From Chryseolinea lacunae (GTDB lineage Bacteria; Bacteroidota; Bacteroidia; Cytophagales; Cyclobacteriaceae), in contig NZ_JAERRB010000005.1 in the NCBI RefSeq assembly GCF_016735595.1, positions 372,001 to 436,000 on the forward strand: DNA of 64,000 bases. Direction: 5' to 3'. The notes beneath the pieces were generated by a model. The model saw nothing but the letters and a program-made list of their open reading frames with translations. It was not told the DNA's origin and did no database searches. Position numbers and translations under genes: made by a program. Position 1 is the first letter of the stretch. Every line of letters starts with the position of its first letter. This document shows, piece after piece, positions 18,367 to 26,936 of the stretch.

Positions 18367-18988
18367 CGGGGGTATGGAACAAACGTTAATAGCGGTCTAA
18401 AAATAATATTTTTTTCCTGCTCACGGAAGGATGTACTAAAATAGACACTTTCGGCGGATTGGACGCCTATTCAGCCTTATCTCCTTCTGCCTTACTTTTT
18501 GCGATTGCCTTTTCAAGGAGCGCATTCATGGATTGCAACAGCACCAAATTGTTCTTTTTACGAGCTTAGACGAGAATAGCGTTGATTTTTTATGGCCCTT
18601 GTCCAAGCGATCGTATGGCACGAATTTGCACTCCACGGCTTCAAAAAAACGACTCCCTAGAACTGAAGTTCCCAATCACTCCTGGAAGCCTGGTCGATAT
18701 TCGGCTTCACAAATCCGATTTGCTCGAATCCGGCGCGACCACAAGTTTTTTCACAACCAATAACCTTTCCGTTGGCTTTTCCGTATTGGAGTGGAATGAC
18801 ATCAAAACAGCCTGCCCTCCGCTGCCACCATTGTAGAATTTATTCGGCAAAAACGTTTCACTGGGTAACATATTCATCACGGTAAAACCAGCTAGTGCCT
18901 CTGCGTTGTTTTTTTTATGGCTATCGCGTCCTTCCAGCGTGGCACGGATTTGTCTTTGACCCTCTCTATACATAAAACCCTCTACTAC
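18367..18988. other. Gene-poor stretch, possibly containing decayed coding sequence
   Basis: 622 bases between the M48 gene and a small exported protein gene. On the minus strand a frame ending at about 18476 translates to a charged, protein-like tail (NALLEKAIAKSKAEGDKAE then stop), but it is closed upstream within about 35 codons. Fragments in other minus-strand frames further upstream (for example VECKFVPYDRLDKGHKKST) are also interrupted. This pattern could be a degraded gene, but I cannot name one and do not call it firmly. Confidence 0.3.
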
Positions 18989-19357
18989 ATGAAACTCTCT
19001 CTTTTACTCATTGCCGGAAGCCTTTTCGCGACCACTTCCTATGCCCAATTGGCTTCTAACGTAAAGCAAAACGAGAAATCTCCAAAAGAAAACAGCGATC
19101 GTATGGAACGCACCCATTCAGATGATATCGCGTCAGAAGATGAAGCAGAATACAGCAGCCGTACGCGCATCAAGGCCAACGAAGCTCCGGAGTCGCTGAG
19201 AAAGACGCTTCAGGGCGCGGAATATAAAGGTTGGGAAAATGCGCACCTGTTCCGTCGCGCCGGCAACGGTGGTTACATCCTGGAAATCTACACCCGCGGC
19301 GAAGTTCACTCCTATCGTTTCAACAACGCAGGCAAGATGACACGACACACACGTTAG
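18989..19357 (+). CDS. Small exported PepSY-like protein
   Basis: 122 residues from the ATG at 18989, which opens a signal peptide (MKLSLLLIAGSLFATTSYAQ). The mature part has an acidic linker and then a compact domain of about 60 residues (APESLRKTLQGAEYKGWENA ... GYILEIYTRGEVHSYRFNN), which resembles the PepSY-like/BLIP-like fold of many small Bacteroidota periplasmic proteins. Such domains bind proteins or peptides; no enzyme function is expected. An ATG at 18917 gives a longer form without a signal peptide and is less likely. It is not obviously in an operon. Confidence 0.7.
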   Translation: MKLSLLLIAGSLFATTSYAQLASNVKQNEKSPKENSDRMERTHSDDIASEDEAEYSSRTRIKANEAPESLRKTLQGAEYKGWENAHLFRRAGNGGYILEIYTRGEVHSYRFNNAGKMTRHTR

Positions 19358-19395
19358 TAGCCCATCGTCCGGAAGTGATATAAAAAAAAATATGA

Positions 19396-19440
19396 TAGCA
19401 ATGGTGTGTGTGTTTTGTGCACACACCAAACACATTGCTA
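19396..19440. repeat. Nested inverted repeat upstream of the GlcNAc operon
   Basis: An outer pair TAGCAAT (19396-19402) / ATTGCTA (19434-19440) encloses an inner pair GGTGTGTG (19403-19410) / CACACACC (19420-19427). It starts 39 bases after the stop of the small exported gene. It could form an mRNA hairpin without a clean T-tract, or serve as a DNA operator for the operon starting at 19591. Confidence 0.5.
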
Positions 19441-19451
19441 ACTGTTGTGAT

Positions 19452-19512
19452 GCCGGTGTGACCGGCCATCTTCAATCGATGCCGCGTCAACATGTGTGTT
19501 TGTCGCACACAT
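19452..19512. repeat. Two further short hairpins in the same intergenic region
   Basis: GCCGG-TGTGA-CCGGC at 19452-19466, and ATGTGTG (19492-19498) paired with CACACAT (19506-19512). The TGTGTG/CACACA theme repeats that of the preceding inverted repeat. Position just upstream of the nag promoter suggests regulation, but this is inference. Confidence 0.4.
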
Positions 19513-19517
19513 AATCC

Positions 19518-19551
19518 TTTGCTGATTTTGTTTTGCATTTTGTTACATTCG
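19518..19551 (+). promoter_or_regulatory. Candidate promoter of the GlcNAc operon
   Basis: TTTG at 19518-19521 and TACATTCG at 19544-19551, spaced by 22 bases, approximate TTTG-N19-21-TAnnTTTG with one mismatch and a slightly long spacer. The permease ATG at 19591 follows 39 bases later. Confidence 0.35.
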
Positions 19552-19590
19552 TCCTGAACGGTTTTCGACTTCTGCCTTCATGAACGATCA

Positions 19591-20967
19591 ATGAACAAAC
19601 CTGCAGCAACAGTACAGGCTGGCTCCATCAGCAGCCGGGATATGTATTTTTCTATCCTGATTGTGGGCGGGCTCTTCTTCATCTTCGGGTTCGTTACCTG
19701 GATCAACGCCATCCTCATCCCCTACTTCAAAATTGCCTGCGAGCTCACCAACTTTCAATCGTATCTGGTGGCGTTCGCGTTCTACATCTCCTATTTCGTG
19801 ATGGCCATTCCCTCGTCGTTGCTCCTGAAGCGCACGGGGTTTAAAGCCGGCATGATGATCGGCTTTTTCACCATGGCCCTTGGCGCGTTCATCTTTGTTC
19901 CATCGGCGTTGACAAGAACCTACGAATTGTTTCTGATGGGCTTGTTCACCATCGGCATCGGCCTGGCCATTCTGCAAACGGCGGCCAATCCCTACATCAC
20001 CATTCTGGGTCCGAAAGAAAGGGCAGCACAGCGTTTCAGCATCATGGGCATCTGCAACAAAGCCGCGGGCATTCTCGCACCGTTGTTGTTGGCAGCGGTC
20101 ATTCTTCGCGCCACCGACAACGACATGGTGGCCCAACTGCCCGGCATGACCGCATCGCAGAAAGACGCTGCGCTCGACGAATTTATTGAACGCGTCATTC
20201 CTCCTTATGTCATTGTGGGCATCGTGCTGGTGGCACTGGGGTTTCTGGTTCGGATCTCTCCGCTGCCGGAAATCAATACCGACGAAAGCGATGACAGCGT
20301 GGAGACGAACACCAGTCGTTCACGTGTTGTCGAAATTTTCCGGTTCCCTCAACTGGTGCTGGGCGCCGTGGCAATCTTTTTTCACGTGGGTGCGCAGGTG
20401 ATTGCTGTCGACACCATTGTGGGCTATGCGGGATCCATGCAGCTTTCGCTATCCGAAGCCAAGGTGTTTCCTTCGTACACACTCTTTGCCCAGATCTGCG
20501 GCTACCTGTTGGGGGTGACACTAATCCCCAAAATAATCACCCAGGTGAGGGCTCTTCAGTGCTGCACCATGCTTGGCGTAGTGTTCACCTTCTTGATTAT
20601 CTACACCCATGGACACGTTCGCGTGCTGGGGCATACGACAGACATCTCGTTGTGGTTTGTTGTGCTGCTGGGCTTTGCCAATTCGATGATTTGGGCCGGA
20701 CTGTGGCCGCTGGCCCTCGATGGCGTGGGGCGCTTCATAAAAACCGGTGCTGCCCTCATGATTATGGGACTGTCTGGCAATGCCATCCTTCCGCTCGTCT
20801 ACGGCTACTATGCCGATCACTATGACCTGCGCACGGCCTATTGGATTTTGTTGCCTTGCTACCTCTATTTGGTATTCTATGCTACGTACGGATACCGACT
20901 GCGACGGTGGAGCATGTCACTGGCCACTACACCAACAACACCTGAAAACGCTTCGATAGATTCATGA
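19591..20967 (+). CDS. nagP: Sugar MFS transporter (FHS family), probable N-acetylglucosamine permease
   Basis: 458 residues with about 12 hydrophobic segments; no cleaved signal is needed. The sequence matches the fucose/glucose/galactose:H+ symporter group: FFIFGFVTWINAILIPYFK near residues 27-45, AILQTAANPYITILGPKERA near 127-146, and NSMIWAGLWPLALDGVGRF in the C-terminal half. It is the first gene of a tight operon; its stop overlaps the nagA start by 4 bases (ATGA). That context makes N-acetylglucosamine the likely substrate, as for NagP. The symbol rests on context more than on sequence alone. Confidence 0.85.
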   Translation: MNKPAATVQAGSISSRDMYFSILIVGGLFFIFGFVTWINAILIPYFKIACELTNFQSYLVAFAFYISYFVMAIPSSLLLKRTGFKAGMMIGFFTMALGAFIFVPSALTRTYELFLMGLFTIGIGLAILQTAANPYITILGPKERAAQRFSIMGICNKAAGILAPLLLAAVILRATDNDMVAQLPGMTASQKDAALDEFIERVIPPYVIVGIVLVALGFLVRISPLPEINTDESDDSVETNTSRSRVVEIFRFPQLVLGAVAIFFHVGAQVIAVDTIVGYAGSMQLSLSEAKVFPSYTLFAQICGYLLGVTLIPKIITQVRALQCCTMLGVVFTFLIIYTHGHVRVLGHTTDISLWFVVLLGFANSMIWAGLWPLALDGVGRFIKTGAALMIMGLSGNAILPLVYGYYADHYDLRTAYWILLPCYLYLVFYATYGYRLRRWSMSLATTPTTPENASIDS

Positions 20968-22157
20968 ACACCGAGAGACTGAAAATTATCAACGGCAAAA
21001 TCATTACACCCTTCCGCATTTTGCAAGGCGGCACTGTGCTGGTGGCCAATGGAAAAATTGAAGCCCTTTCGCAGGGCGACATCGAAGCCGGCGATGCACA
21101 GGTCATCGACGCAAAAGGAAACTATGTGGCCCCGGGTTTCATCGACATACATGTGCACGGCGGTGGCGGGCACGACTTTATGGACAACAGCCTGACCGCC
21201 TTCCTGGAAATTGCCAAACTTCATGCACGCCACGGCACCACGGCACTCACCCCCACCACACTCACCGCCGAAAAGCGCGACCTGATCCAAACACTCGAGT
21301 TATATGATCAGGCCCATCGCGAAAATACGCAAGGCGCTCAGTTCATCGGCATGCACCTTGAAGGCCCCTATTTTGCTCTGAACCAACGCGGCGCCCAGGA
21401 CCCACGTTACATCCGCGATCCCGATCCGGAAGAATACAAAGCCCTGGTGCCCCACTTTCCGTCTATCAAGCGATGGAGTGCCGCGCCGGAATTGAAAGGC
21501 GCGCTGGACTTTGGCCACTACATGCGCACACATGGCGTGTTGCCCGCCATCGCCCACACCGACGCGCTTTATGACGACGTGCTCGAAGCTTTCGAAAAAG
21601 GATACACACACGTCACCCATCTTTACTCCTGCATGAACGGCGTGGTTCGACGCAATGCGTTCCGCTATGCGGGTGTAGTAGAGAGTGCTTACCTCATGGA
21701 TGAAATGACCGTGGAGATCATCGCCGATGGCATTCACGTGCCGGCGCCGCTGTTGAAGCTGGTCTACAAAATCAAAGGTCCCGACAAGGTAGCGCTCATC
21801 ACCGACGCCATGCGCGCTGCAGGCATGCCTCCCGGCGAAAGCATTCTGGGAAGCCTCACCGGCGGCCTGAAGGTGATTGTGGAAGACGATGTGGCCAAAC
21901 TGCCCGATCGCAGCTCCTTTGCCGGAAGCGTGGCCACGGCCGACCGATTGGTCCGCAACATGGTGACACTGGCCGATGTGCCCCTGACCGACGCCGTGCG
22001 CATGATGACCAGCACACCGGCCGCCATCATGGGCATCGAAAAAACAAAGGGCAAGCTCGAACAGGGAATGGATGCCGACATCATAATTTTTGATGCGTCC
22101 ATCTCGGTAGACACGACCATTGTTGGAGGGCGGATCATATTCCGCAAAGAGGCGTAA
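20964..22157 (+). CDS. nagA: N-acetylglucosamine-6-phosphate deacetylase
   Basis: 397 residues. It hydrolyses GlcNAc-6-phosphate to glucosamine-6-phosphate and acetate in the cytoplasm. Seen in sequence: the amidohydrolase HxH at His63/His65 (DIHVHGGGGHDF), the metal-binding Glu in MHLEGPYF near 133, His residues in AIAHTDA and HLYSCMNG, and the catalytic Asp in LITDAMRAAG near 276. The length is normal. Its start overlaps the permease stop (ATGA), indicating translational coupling. The deaminase-like gene follows 67 bases later. Confidence 0.93.
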   Translation: MNTERLKIINGKIITPFRILQGGTVLVANGKIEALSQGDIEAGDAQVIDAKGNYVAPGFIDIHVHGGGGHDFMDNSLTAFLEIAKLHARHGTTALTPTTLTAEKRDLIQTLELYDQAHRENTQGAQFIGMHLEGPYFALNQRGAQDPRYIRDPDPEEYKALVPHFPSIKRWSAAPELKGALDFGHYMRTHGVLPAIAHTDALYDDVLEAFEKGYTHVTHLYSCMNGVVRRNAFRYAGVVESAYLMDEMTVEIIADGIHVPAPLLKLVYKIKGPDKVALITDAMRAAGMPPGESILGSLTGGLKVIVEDDVAKLPDRSSFAGSVATADRLVRNMVTLADVPLTDAVRMMTSTPAAIMGIEKTKGKLEQGMDADIIIFDASISVDTTIVGGRIIFRKEA

Positions 22158-22224
22158 GGAAATCATTTCCACGACAACCACTAAACATCACTACGTACAC
22201 CGGACTCAATTCCGGAGCATAAAA

Positions 22225-22995
22225 ATGTTTTTAAAAATGAACGCGACACAAATCGACAAACTCATCGTCAGAAAATATGCGACACGGTTAGCCATGGGTC
22301 AGGCAGCAGCACAAGCTGTGAGCGAACGCATTACTGATTTGCTGCAGTCGAAAGACACTATTAACATGATCTTTGCCGCAGCACCTTCGCAGAATGAATT
22401 TCTCGAGGCCCTTCGCAGCGATAACACCATTGATTGGAAACGCATCAACGCCTTTCACATGGACGAGTATGTGGGCCTGCCCGAAGATGCCCCGCAGCGA
22501 TTTGCAAATTTCCTGAAACTAAAAATCTTTGACGCGATGCCGTTTCGCGCCGTTCACTACCTGAATGGCAACGCACCCGATCCGGCTGCCGAATGCACGC
22601 GTTACGAAACCCTGCTCAACAAAATGCCCGCAGACATTGTGTGCATGGGCATTGGAGAAAACACACACATCGCATTCAACGATCCACACGTGGCCGACTT
22701 CAATGACACACACCTTGTGAAGGTTGTGGACCTGGACATGGAGTGCCGTCAACAACAAGTGAACGACGCATGCTTCGCGGTGCTTGAGCAAGTTCCCACC
22801 CACGCGCTCACACTCACTGTGCCCGCCCTGGTGAGGGCTGCGTACATCTTTTGCATGGTGCCTGGAGAAAAGAAAGCAAATGCCGTGTACCACACGCTGC
22901 ACGAGCACATCGGCGAACGTTATCCGTCCACCATCCTGCGCACACATGGCAACGCCACGCTCTATGTGGATGCCGACAGCGCGGCCAGAATATAA
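22225..22995 (+). CDS. Glucosamine-6-phosphate deaminase-like protein (NagB family, variant active site)
   Basis: 256 residues from the ATG at 22225; a second ATG at 22237 is also possible. The family's FHMDEYVGL motif is present (Asp80, Glu81), and the second motif reads GIGENTHIAFNDP (144-154). Compared with classical NagB (GxDGHIAFNEP), the Asp is Asn146 and the Glu is Asp153, while His148 is kept. Context between nagA and GH20 strongly suggests conversion of glucosamine-6-P to fructose-6-P and ammonia. The altered residues place it in a divergent NagB-like subgroup, so its activity should be treated as probable rather than proven. Confidence 0.8.
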   Translation: MFLKMNATQIDKLIVRKYATRLAMGQAAAQAVSERITDLLQSKDTINMIFAAAPSQNEFLEALRSDNTIDWKRINAFHMDEYVGLPEDAPQRFANFLKLKIFDAMPFRAVHYLNGNAPDPAAECTRYETLLNKMPADIVCMGIGENTHIAFNDPHVADFNDTHLVKVVDLDMECRQQQVNDACFAVLEQVPTHALTLTVPALVRAAYIFCMVPGEKKANAVYHTLHEHIGERYPSTILRTHGNATLYVDADSAARI

Positions 22996-23017
22996 TAACA
23001 ACCCGAAATCAACAACC

Positions 23018-24565
23018 ATGCGAATTTTTCCAGCGACGCTCTTCTTGCTTGTCCTTGCCTTCTGCGCTTCGGCACAGACCAACACGAAAGATTTCACCGT
23101 AAAAGGTTTTCACCTCGATCTGCGCATCCAGGTTATGTCGCCCGATGCGCTGAAGGATTTTGCGCTGCGGCTGAGCCGGAGTGGCATCAACACGCTGATC
23201 ATGGAATGGGAAGGAACGTATCCTTTTGAAAAACATCCCCTCATTGCCAACCGCTATGCCTACAGCAAAGCGGAAGTCACTTCCTTTGTGAGCTATTGTA
23301 AGAGCCTTGGCCTCGACGTGATTCCGCTGCAGCAAAGTTTTGGCCATGTAGAATACATCTTGCGACACCCGCGCTACAAGGACCTGCGCGAAGATCAGAA
23401 AGACTATTCGCAGGTGTGTCCTTTGAAAACAGAACTGAACCGCGAACTCTTTAATGATCTGTTTACGGAACTTGTCTCTACACATCCTTCCAACTATTTC
23501 CACATCGGTGGCGACGAAACCTATTTGCTGGGTCACTGCGATCAATGTCGCTTGAAATCGGAGAAAGAAGGAAAGTCCAAACTCTATATTGATCACATCA
23601 AAATGCTGGCAGAGCTCGTGATCCGTCTGGGCAAACGCCCTGTGTTGTGGGCCGACATTGCGCTTAAGTATCCCGAAGCCCTGAAGTCGCTTCCACCTGA
23701 GACGTTGTTTATTGATTGGAACTATGGCTGGGAGATGAACCGGTTTGGCGATCATCAAAAATTGATGGACAGCGGCTTCGAGATTTGGGGCGCACCCTCG
23801 CTTCGCAGCCATCCCGACAACTATTTCCTGACGCAGTGGCAAAAACATTTCAGGAACATTCGCGACTTTGTTCCGGCAGCCCGACAGTTGGGCTATTCGG
23901 GCATCGTGATGACATCGTGGTCCACCTCGGGCATCTACTCACCGGTTTTTGAAACAAGCAACGACATTGTGGACCTCTATGCCATACGGCATGTGTATCC
24001 GCTCAGCGGTTTCTCCCTGTTGCTGTCCGCCTACACAGAGAGTCTGAAGTCGACGGCACCGCTGGACATTCCTGCCTTTGTTCAAAAATATGGAAACGAA
24101 ACCTACGGTTTCAGTAAGGACCAATCGCTCAAATTCTGGAATGCCTTGCGGACCGCTCCCTATGAAATACAACAAGGCCAGGTGCAAGGCCCCACAACCA
24201 TGTCGGTTCAAAACGTGCTGGACAGCGCCGCGCTGGCAGCCCGGTGGCTTCGCGAACTGACGCCATCAAAAAACAAAGACGAGTTCGAACACTACCGCCT
24301 CATGGCCGACATCCGCGTGCACTATCTGGACTATCAGCGCATCGAGAAACAAGTGAACAAGCCAGCGTTCACACAAAAAGATTTTCCGGATGTTCTGAAA
24401 CAACTGAAAAGTTTAATCGTCCAGTCGGAGAATCTCAATCAACGTTTTGTCGCGCTCAACAAAGCTTATCTTCACCCCGGAGAAATGGATGTAGAGAATG
24501 TTTTGCGGATTGACAAGGCAAAACTTCTGTATGCCCGTTTGTCCAGACAACGCCTCTCGAAATAA
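23018..24565 (+). CDS. Secreted GH20 family beta-N-acetylhexosaminidase
   Basis: 515 residues from the ATG at 23018, which begins a signal peptide (MRIFPATLFLLVLAFCASAQ). The barrel shows the GH20 substrate-assisted pair Asp166-Glu167 in FHIGGDETYLLG, an early strand LDLRIQVMSPDALKDF, QSFGHVEYILRHPRY and the Trp-containing LFIDWNYGWEMNRFG. There is no N-terminal GH20b domain, so it belongs to the compact type. It should release terminal GlcNAc or GalNAc in the periplasm, feeding the permease and NagA encoded upstream. The start lies 22 bases after the deaminase stop. Confidence 0.85.
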   Translation: MRIFPATLFLLVLAFCASAQTNTKDFTVKGFHLDLRIQVMSPDALKDFALRLSRSGINTLIMEWEGTYPFEKHPLIANRYAYSKAEVTSFVSYCKSLGLDVIPLQQSFGHVEYILRHPRYKDLREDQKDYSQVCPLKTELNRELFNDLFTELVSTHPSNYFHIGGDETYLLGHCDQCRLKSEKEGKSKLYIDHIKMLAELVIRLGKRPVLWADIALKYPEALKSLPPETLFIDWNYGWEMNRFGDHQKLMDSGFEIWGAPSLRSHPDNYFLTQWQKHFRNIRDFVPAARQLGYSGIVMTSWSTSGIYSPVFETSNDIVDLYAIRHVYPLSGFSLLLSAYTESLKSTAPLDIPAFVQKYGNETYGFSKDQSLKFWNALRTAPYEIQQGQVQGPTTMSVQNVLDSAALAARWLRELTPSKNKDEFEHYRLMADIRVHYLDYQRIEKQVNKPAFTQKDFPDVLKQLKSLIVQSENLNQRFVALNKAYLHPGEMDVENVLRIDKAKLLYARLSRQRLSK

Positions 24566-24566
24566 C

Positions 24567-25475
24567 ATGTTAAAAATAGGAATCATCGGTCTGGGCGACA
24601 TTGCCCGCAAGGCATACCTGCCCGTCATCAGCACGCGGAATGTTGAGGTTCATCTTTGCACCCGAAACGAAACACAGCTTGTCGAGACTGGTGCACGCTA
24701 CCGGCTCAACCATCTCCATCGTACGGTTGACTCGCTCATTCAAAGCGGAATCGCAGGAGCATTTGTGCACACGGCCACCGATTCGCACGATGCCCTTGTG
24801 GAGCAACTGCTGATGCACAACATTCACGTTTATGTTGACAAACCCGTTAGCTATCACTATGCCGCTGCCGAACGCCTGACCGAATTGGCGCGAACAAACA
24901 ACTTGCTGCTTCATGTGGGATTTAATCGCCGGTTCGCGCCCGCCTATCAATATGCACGGGAGCTTCCATCGCCCAACGTCATCACACTCCAGAAAAACCG
25001 GCGGGCACTGCCGGGCGCGATTCGCACTTTCATTTTTGACGACTTCATTCATGTGGTCGACACCCTCTTGTTTTTGTTTCCTCACCCCATCGACAAAATG
25101 ATTGTGAACGGCAAAAAGAAAGACGGACTACTCTACCACGTGGTCGTGCAATTTGTCGCCACCGACGGCACCACGGCGATAGGAATCATGAACCGCGACA
25201 GCGGCACTGTGGAAGAACGCCTGGAGATTGCCAACGCCGACGAAAAACGCGTGGTCGTTAATGTCACGGATGTGACGGCTTATCGCGATCGCCAGGAGAC
25301 ACGCCATGTTCGCGACGACTGGGAGCCCACCTTGCACAAGCGAGGGTTCGATCAGATCGTTGATCACTTCCTGCACGCACTGGAATCAAAGCCACCTTAT
25401 CCACCTGCGAACCCAGACTACCTGCTATCGCACAAAATCTGTGAACAGATCGTGGAACAACTGGAGCGATCATAG
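24567..25475 (+). CDS. Gfo/Idh/MocA family oxidoreductase
   Basis: 302 residues from the ATG at 24567, right after the GH20 stop at 24565. The Rossmann motif is GIIGLGDIARKAYLP at the N-terminus, followed by DKPVSYHYAAAERL with the family's lysine in the EKP/DKP motif and GFNRRFAPAYQYA. It is an NAD(P)-dependent sugar oxidoreductase or related enzyme, cytoplasmic. As the last gene of the GlcNAc operon it may modify an amino sugar or its derivative; the substrate is not deducible. Its C-terminal domain is shorter than in the Tat-exported homologue at 27259. Confidence 0.85.
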   Translation: MLKIGIIGLGDIARKAYLPVISTRNVEVHLCTRNETQLVETGARYRLNHLHRTVDSLIQSGIAGAFVHTATDSHDALVEQLLMHNIHVYVDKPVSYHYAAAERLTELARTNNLLLHVGFNRRFAPAYQYARELPSPNVITLQKNRRALPGAIRTFIFDDFIHVVDTLLFLFPHPIDKMIVNGKKKDGLLYHVVVQFVATDGTTAIGIMNRDSGTVEERLEIANADEKRVVVNVTDVTAYRDRQETRHVRDDWEPTLHKRGFDQIVDHFLHALESKPPYPPANPDYLLSHKICEQIVEQLERS

Positions 25476-25502
25476 TCACAGGCAATTTCATCCTTCCATG
25501 TT

Positions 25503-25514
25503 GTGACGCGTCAC
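25503..25514. promoter_or_regulatory. 12-bp perfect palindrome GTGACGCGTCAC
   Basis: Perfect dyad 28 bases after the GlcNAc operon's last stop codon. It may be a protein-binding site for the following region or part of an untranslated tail. It has no T-tract. Confidence 0.5.
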
Positions 25515-25533
25515 TTGACCATTATTTACCAAT

Positions 25534-25568
25534 GATTTTCTTCCGGTGATTTTCTTCCGGTGATTTTC
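25534..25568. repeat. 14-bp tandem repeat GATTTTCTTCCGGT (2.5 copies)
   Basis: Copies at 25534-25547 and 25548-25561, plus GATTTTC at 25562-25568. They lie in the 226-base space between the convergent Gfo/Idh gene and the hypothetical gene ending at 25702. No gene is visible in this space. Confidence 0.85.
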
Positions 25569-25701
25569 GCCCTACAGAATTATCTCGTCCACCACAGCTT
25601 ATGCACCCGACACAAGCGACTGATTCGAGACTATTGCAAGCGATTGACGGACTCTCATCCTTGTGGTTTGGCGTGAGAAGAATTCGTGATGATCTGCGTG
25701 G

Positions 25702-26112
25702 TCACGACAATACTCTATACGGTATCTCGTATTGTTTCAAAAAAGTCTCCACGTATATCCACTCGGTCTTCCAGATGTTGAAGGTATATTCATCATTGTC
25801 GTCGGCTCCTTCAATGTCGGCAGATTCTTCGCTGGTGTAGCGCTGGAGGTGCTCGAGGTTTGCACGGCGCAACCCTTTCTTCACCACGGCCACGGGCTGG
25901 TAGTAACTTTTATCATCACCCGAAACGAACCTATCCAAATCCGAAATCGACCGCACCCACTGCACCACCGTGTTCCGCTCATCTTCCGGCAATGCGGCAC
26001 AGAGCTCACGCAAGGCCTTTGCTGCACGGATCAGCTTGTGTCCTGAGCGTTGCGTAGTTACCGCATCGACAAATTCTACTTTATGAACTCTTATTTCTTC
26101 TGGTGTAGGCAT
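25702..26112 (-). CDS. Hypothetical protein, small and acidic
   Basis: 136 residues, ATG at 26112 (MPTPEEIRVHKVEFVDAV). No signal peptide. A helical-looking N-terminal two thirds contains KLIRAAKALRELCAALPEDE and WVRSISDLDRFVSGDD, and the tail is acidic (EESADIEGADDNDEYTF). I recognise no domain. The frame is isolated, convergent with the GlcNAc operon and divergent from the small exported protein at 26376. It looks like a real gene from its start context and amino acid composition only. Confidence 0.5.
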   Translation of the reverse strand: MPTPEEIRVHKVEFVDAVTTQRSGHKLIRAAKALRELCAALPEDERNTVVQWVRSISDLDRFVSGDDKSYYQPVAVVKKGLRRANLEHLQRYTSEESADIEGADDNDEYTFNIWKTEWIYVETFLKQYEIPYRVLS

Positions 26113-26375
26113 GTGTGGTGATTTGATGTGAACGGCGCCCGTAAAAGTACGGTAATTATCTCATCTATAAGTTTAAATTTGTCTTCAGGCAAAAAGATGA
26201 CTATTACTACTGTATTTCATAGAAGTTACAGAAGTTACAGTCGACAAACGCGCCGCAGGTGCTCACAACCGCCATAGCCACGGAAAATGCATGCTTCGCG
26301 TGAGCCGTAAACAATACCACTATGCCTTTATACTATGCCCCCGATCGGAACGTTCCCCTTGTCGTAATGGCGACT

Positions 26376-26936
26376 ATGAAAGCAACACTCCCTCTACTTA
26401 TCTTTTCATTGCTATGCCGCTGTGCCTGCGCACAGAACATCGATAGCGTGACCGTCTCAAACGCCAACACGTCCCGGCTTTCACTTCAACATACTTCCAT
26501 GCCTTCGCTAAACGCTGCACATGCCGCGGACAAGTGGGCGATTGTCAGCAAAGGCAATATCAGCATCAAAACACACGGCTTGTCTTTGTCGGCGCTTGAA
26601 ACCGAAATCACCGATCTGGAATCGCGCGAATGTGACGCGGTGCGAAAACGAGATACGCTGATGTTGATGAGGCTCTGGTCGAGAGACTTCACGCTACAGG
26701 AAAAACAAGATGAAATTATCAACAGTAAAAATGGTCTGCCAAACTACATTTCGCTCACACGAATGATCGAGACTATTACCATTCTTGACAACAACACCGT
26801 GTCGACATCCGGATTCGAGTTGTTCAGAGAAATCAGGGCCGACCGAAAAAGCAACCCGGAAGAAACCAGAAAGTACTTCCACATCTGGACAAGAAAAAAC
26901 GACCTCTGGAAACTGACAACAAAACGAGCCGGTTGA
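26376..26936 (+). CDS. Exported SnoaL/DUF4440-like (NTF2 superfamily) protein
   Basis: 186 residues from the ATG at 26376, which starts a signal peptide (MKATLPLLIFSLLCRCACAQ); earlier in-frame ATGs at 26322 and 26367 are possible. The C-terminal ~125 residues follow the NTF2-like pattern: an opening helix ETEITDLESRECDAVRKRDT, LMRLWSRDFTLQ, then strands ending in YFHIWTRKNDLWKLTTKRA. The family covers binding proteins and diverse enzymes, so no function is assigned. Isolated gene; the divergent neighbour is the hypothetical protein at 25702. A tandem AGAAGTTAC pair lies near 26221 in the upstream gap. Confidence 0.7.
   Translation: MKATLPLLIFSLLCRCACAQNIDSVTVSNANTSRLSLQHTSMPSLNAAHAADKWAIVSKGNISIKTHGLSLSALETEITDLESRECDAVRKRDTLMLMRLWSRDFTLQEKQDEIINSKNGLPNYISLTRMIETITILDNNTVSTSGFELFREIRADRKSNPEETRKYFHIWTRKNDLWKLTTKRAG

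Noticed and set aside
18480-18900. Insertion sequence remnant
   Set aside because: I looked for transposase motifs and terminal inverted repeats and saw none, so I describe it only as possible decayed coding sequence.
26221-26238. Tandem AGAAGTTAC pair as a possible operator
   Set aside because: Only two short copies in an AT-rich intergenic region; could easily be chance. Mentioned with the neighbouring gene but not called as a site.
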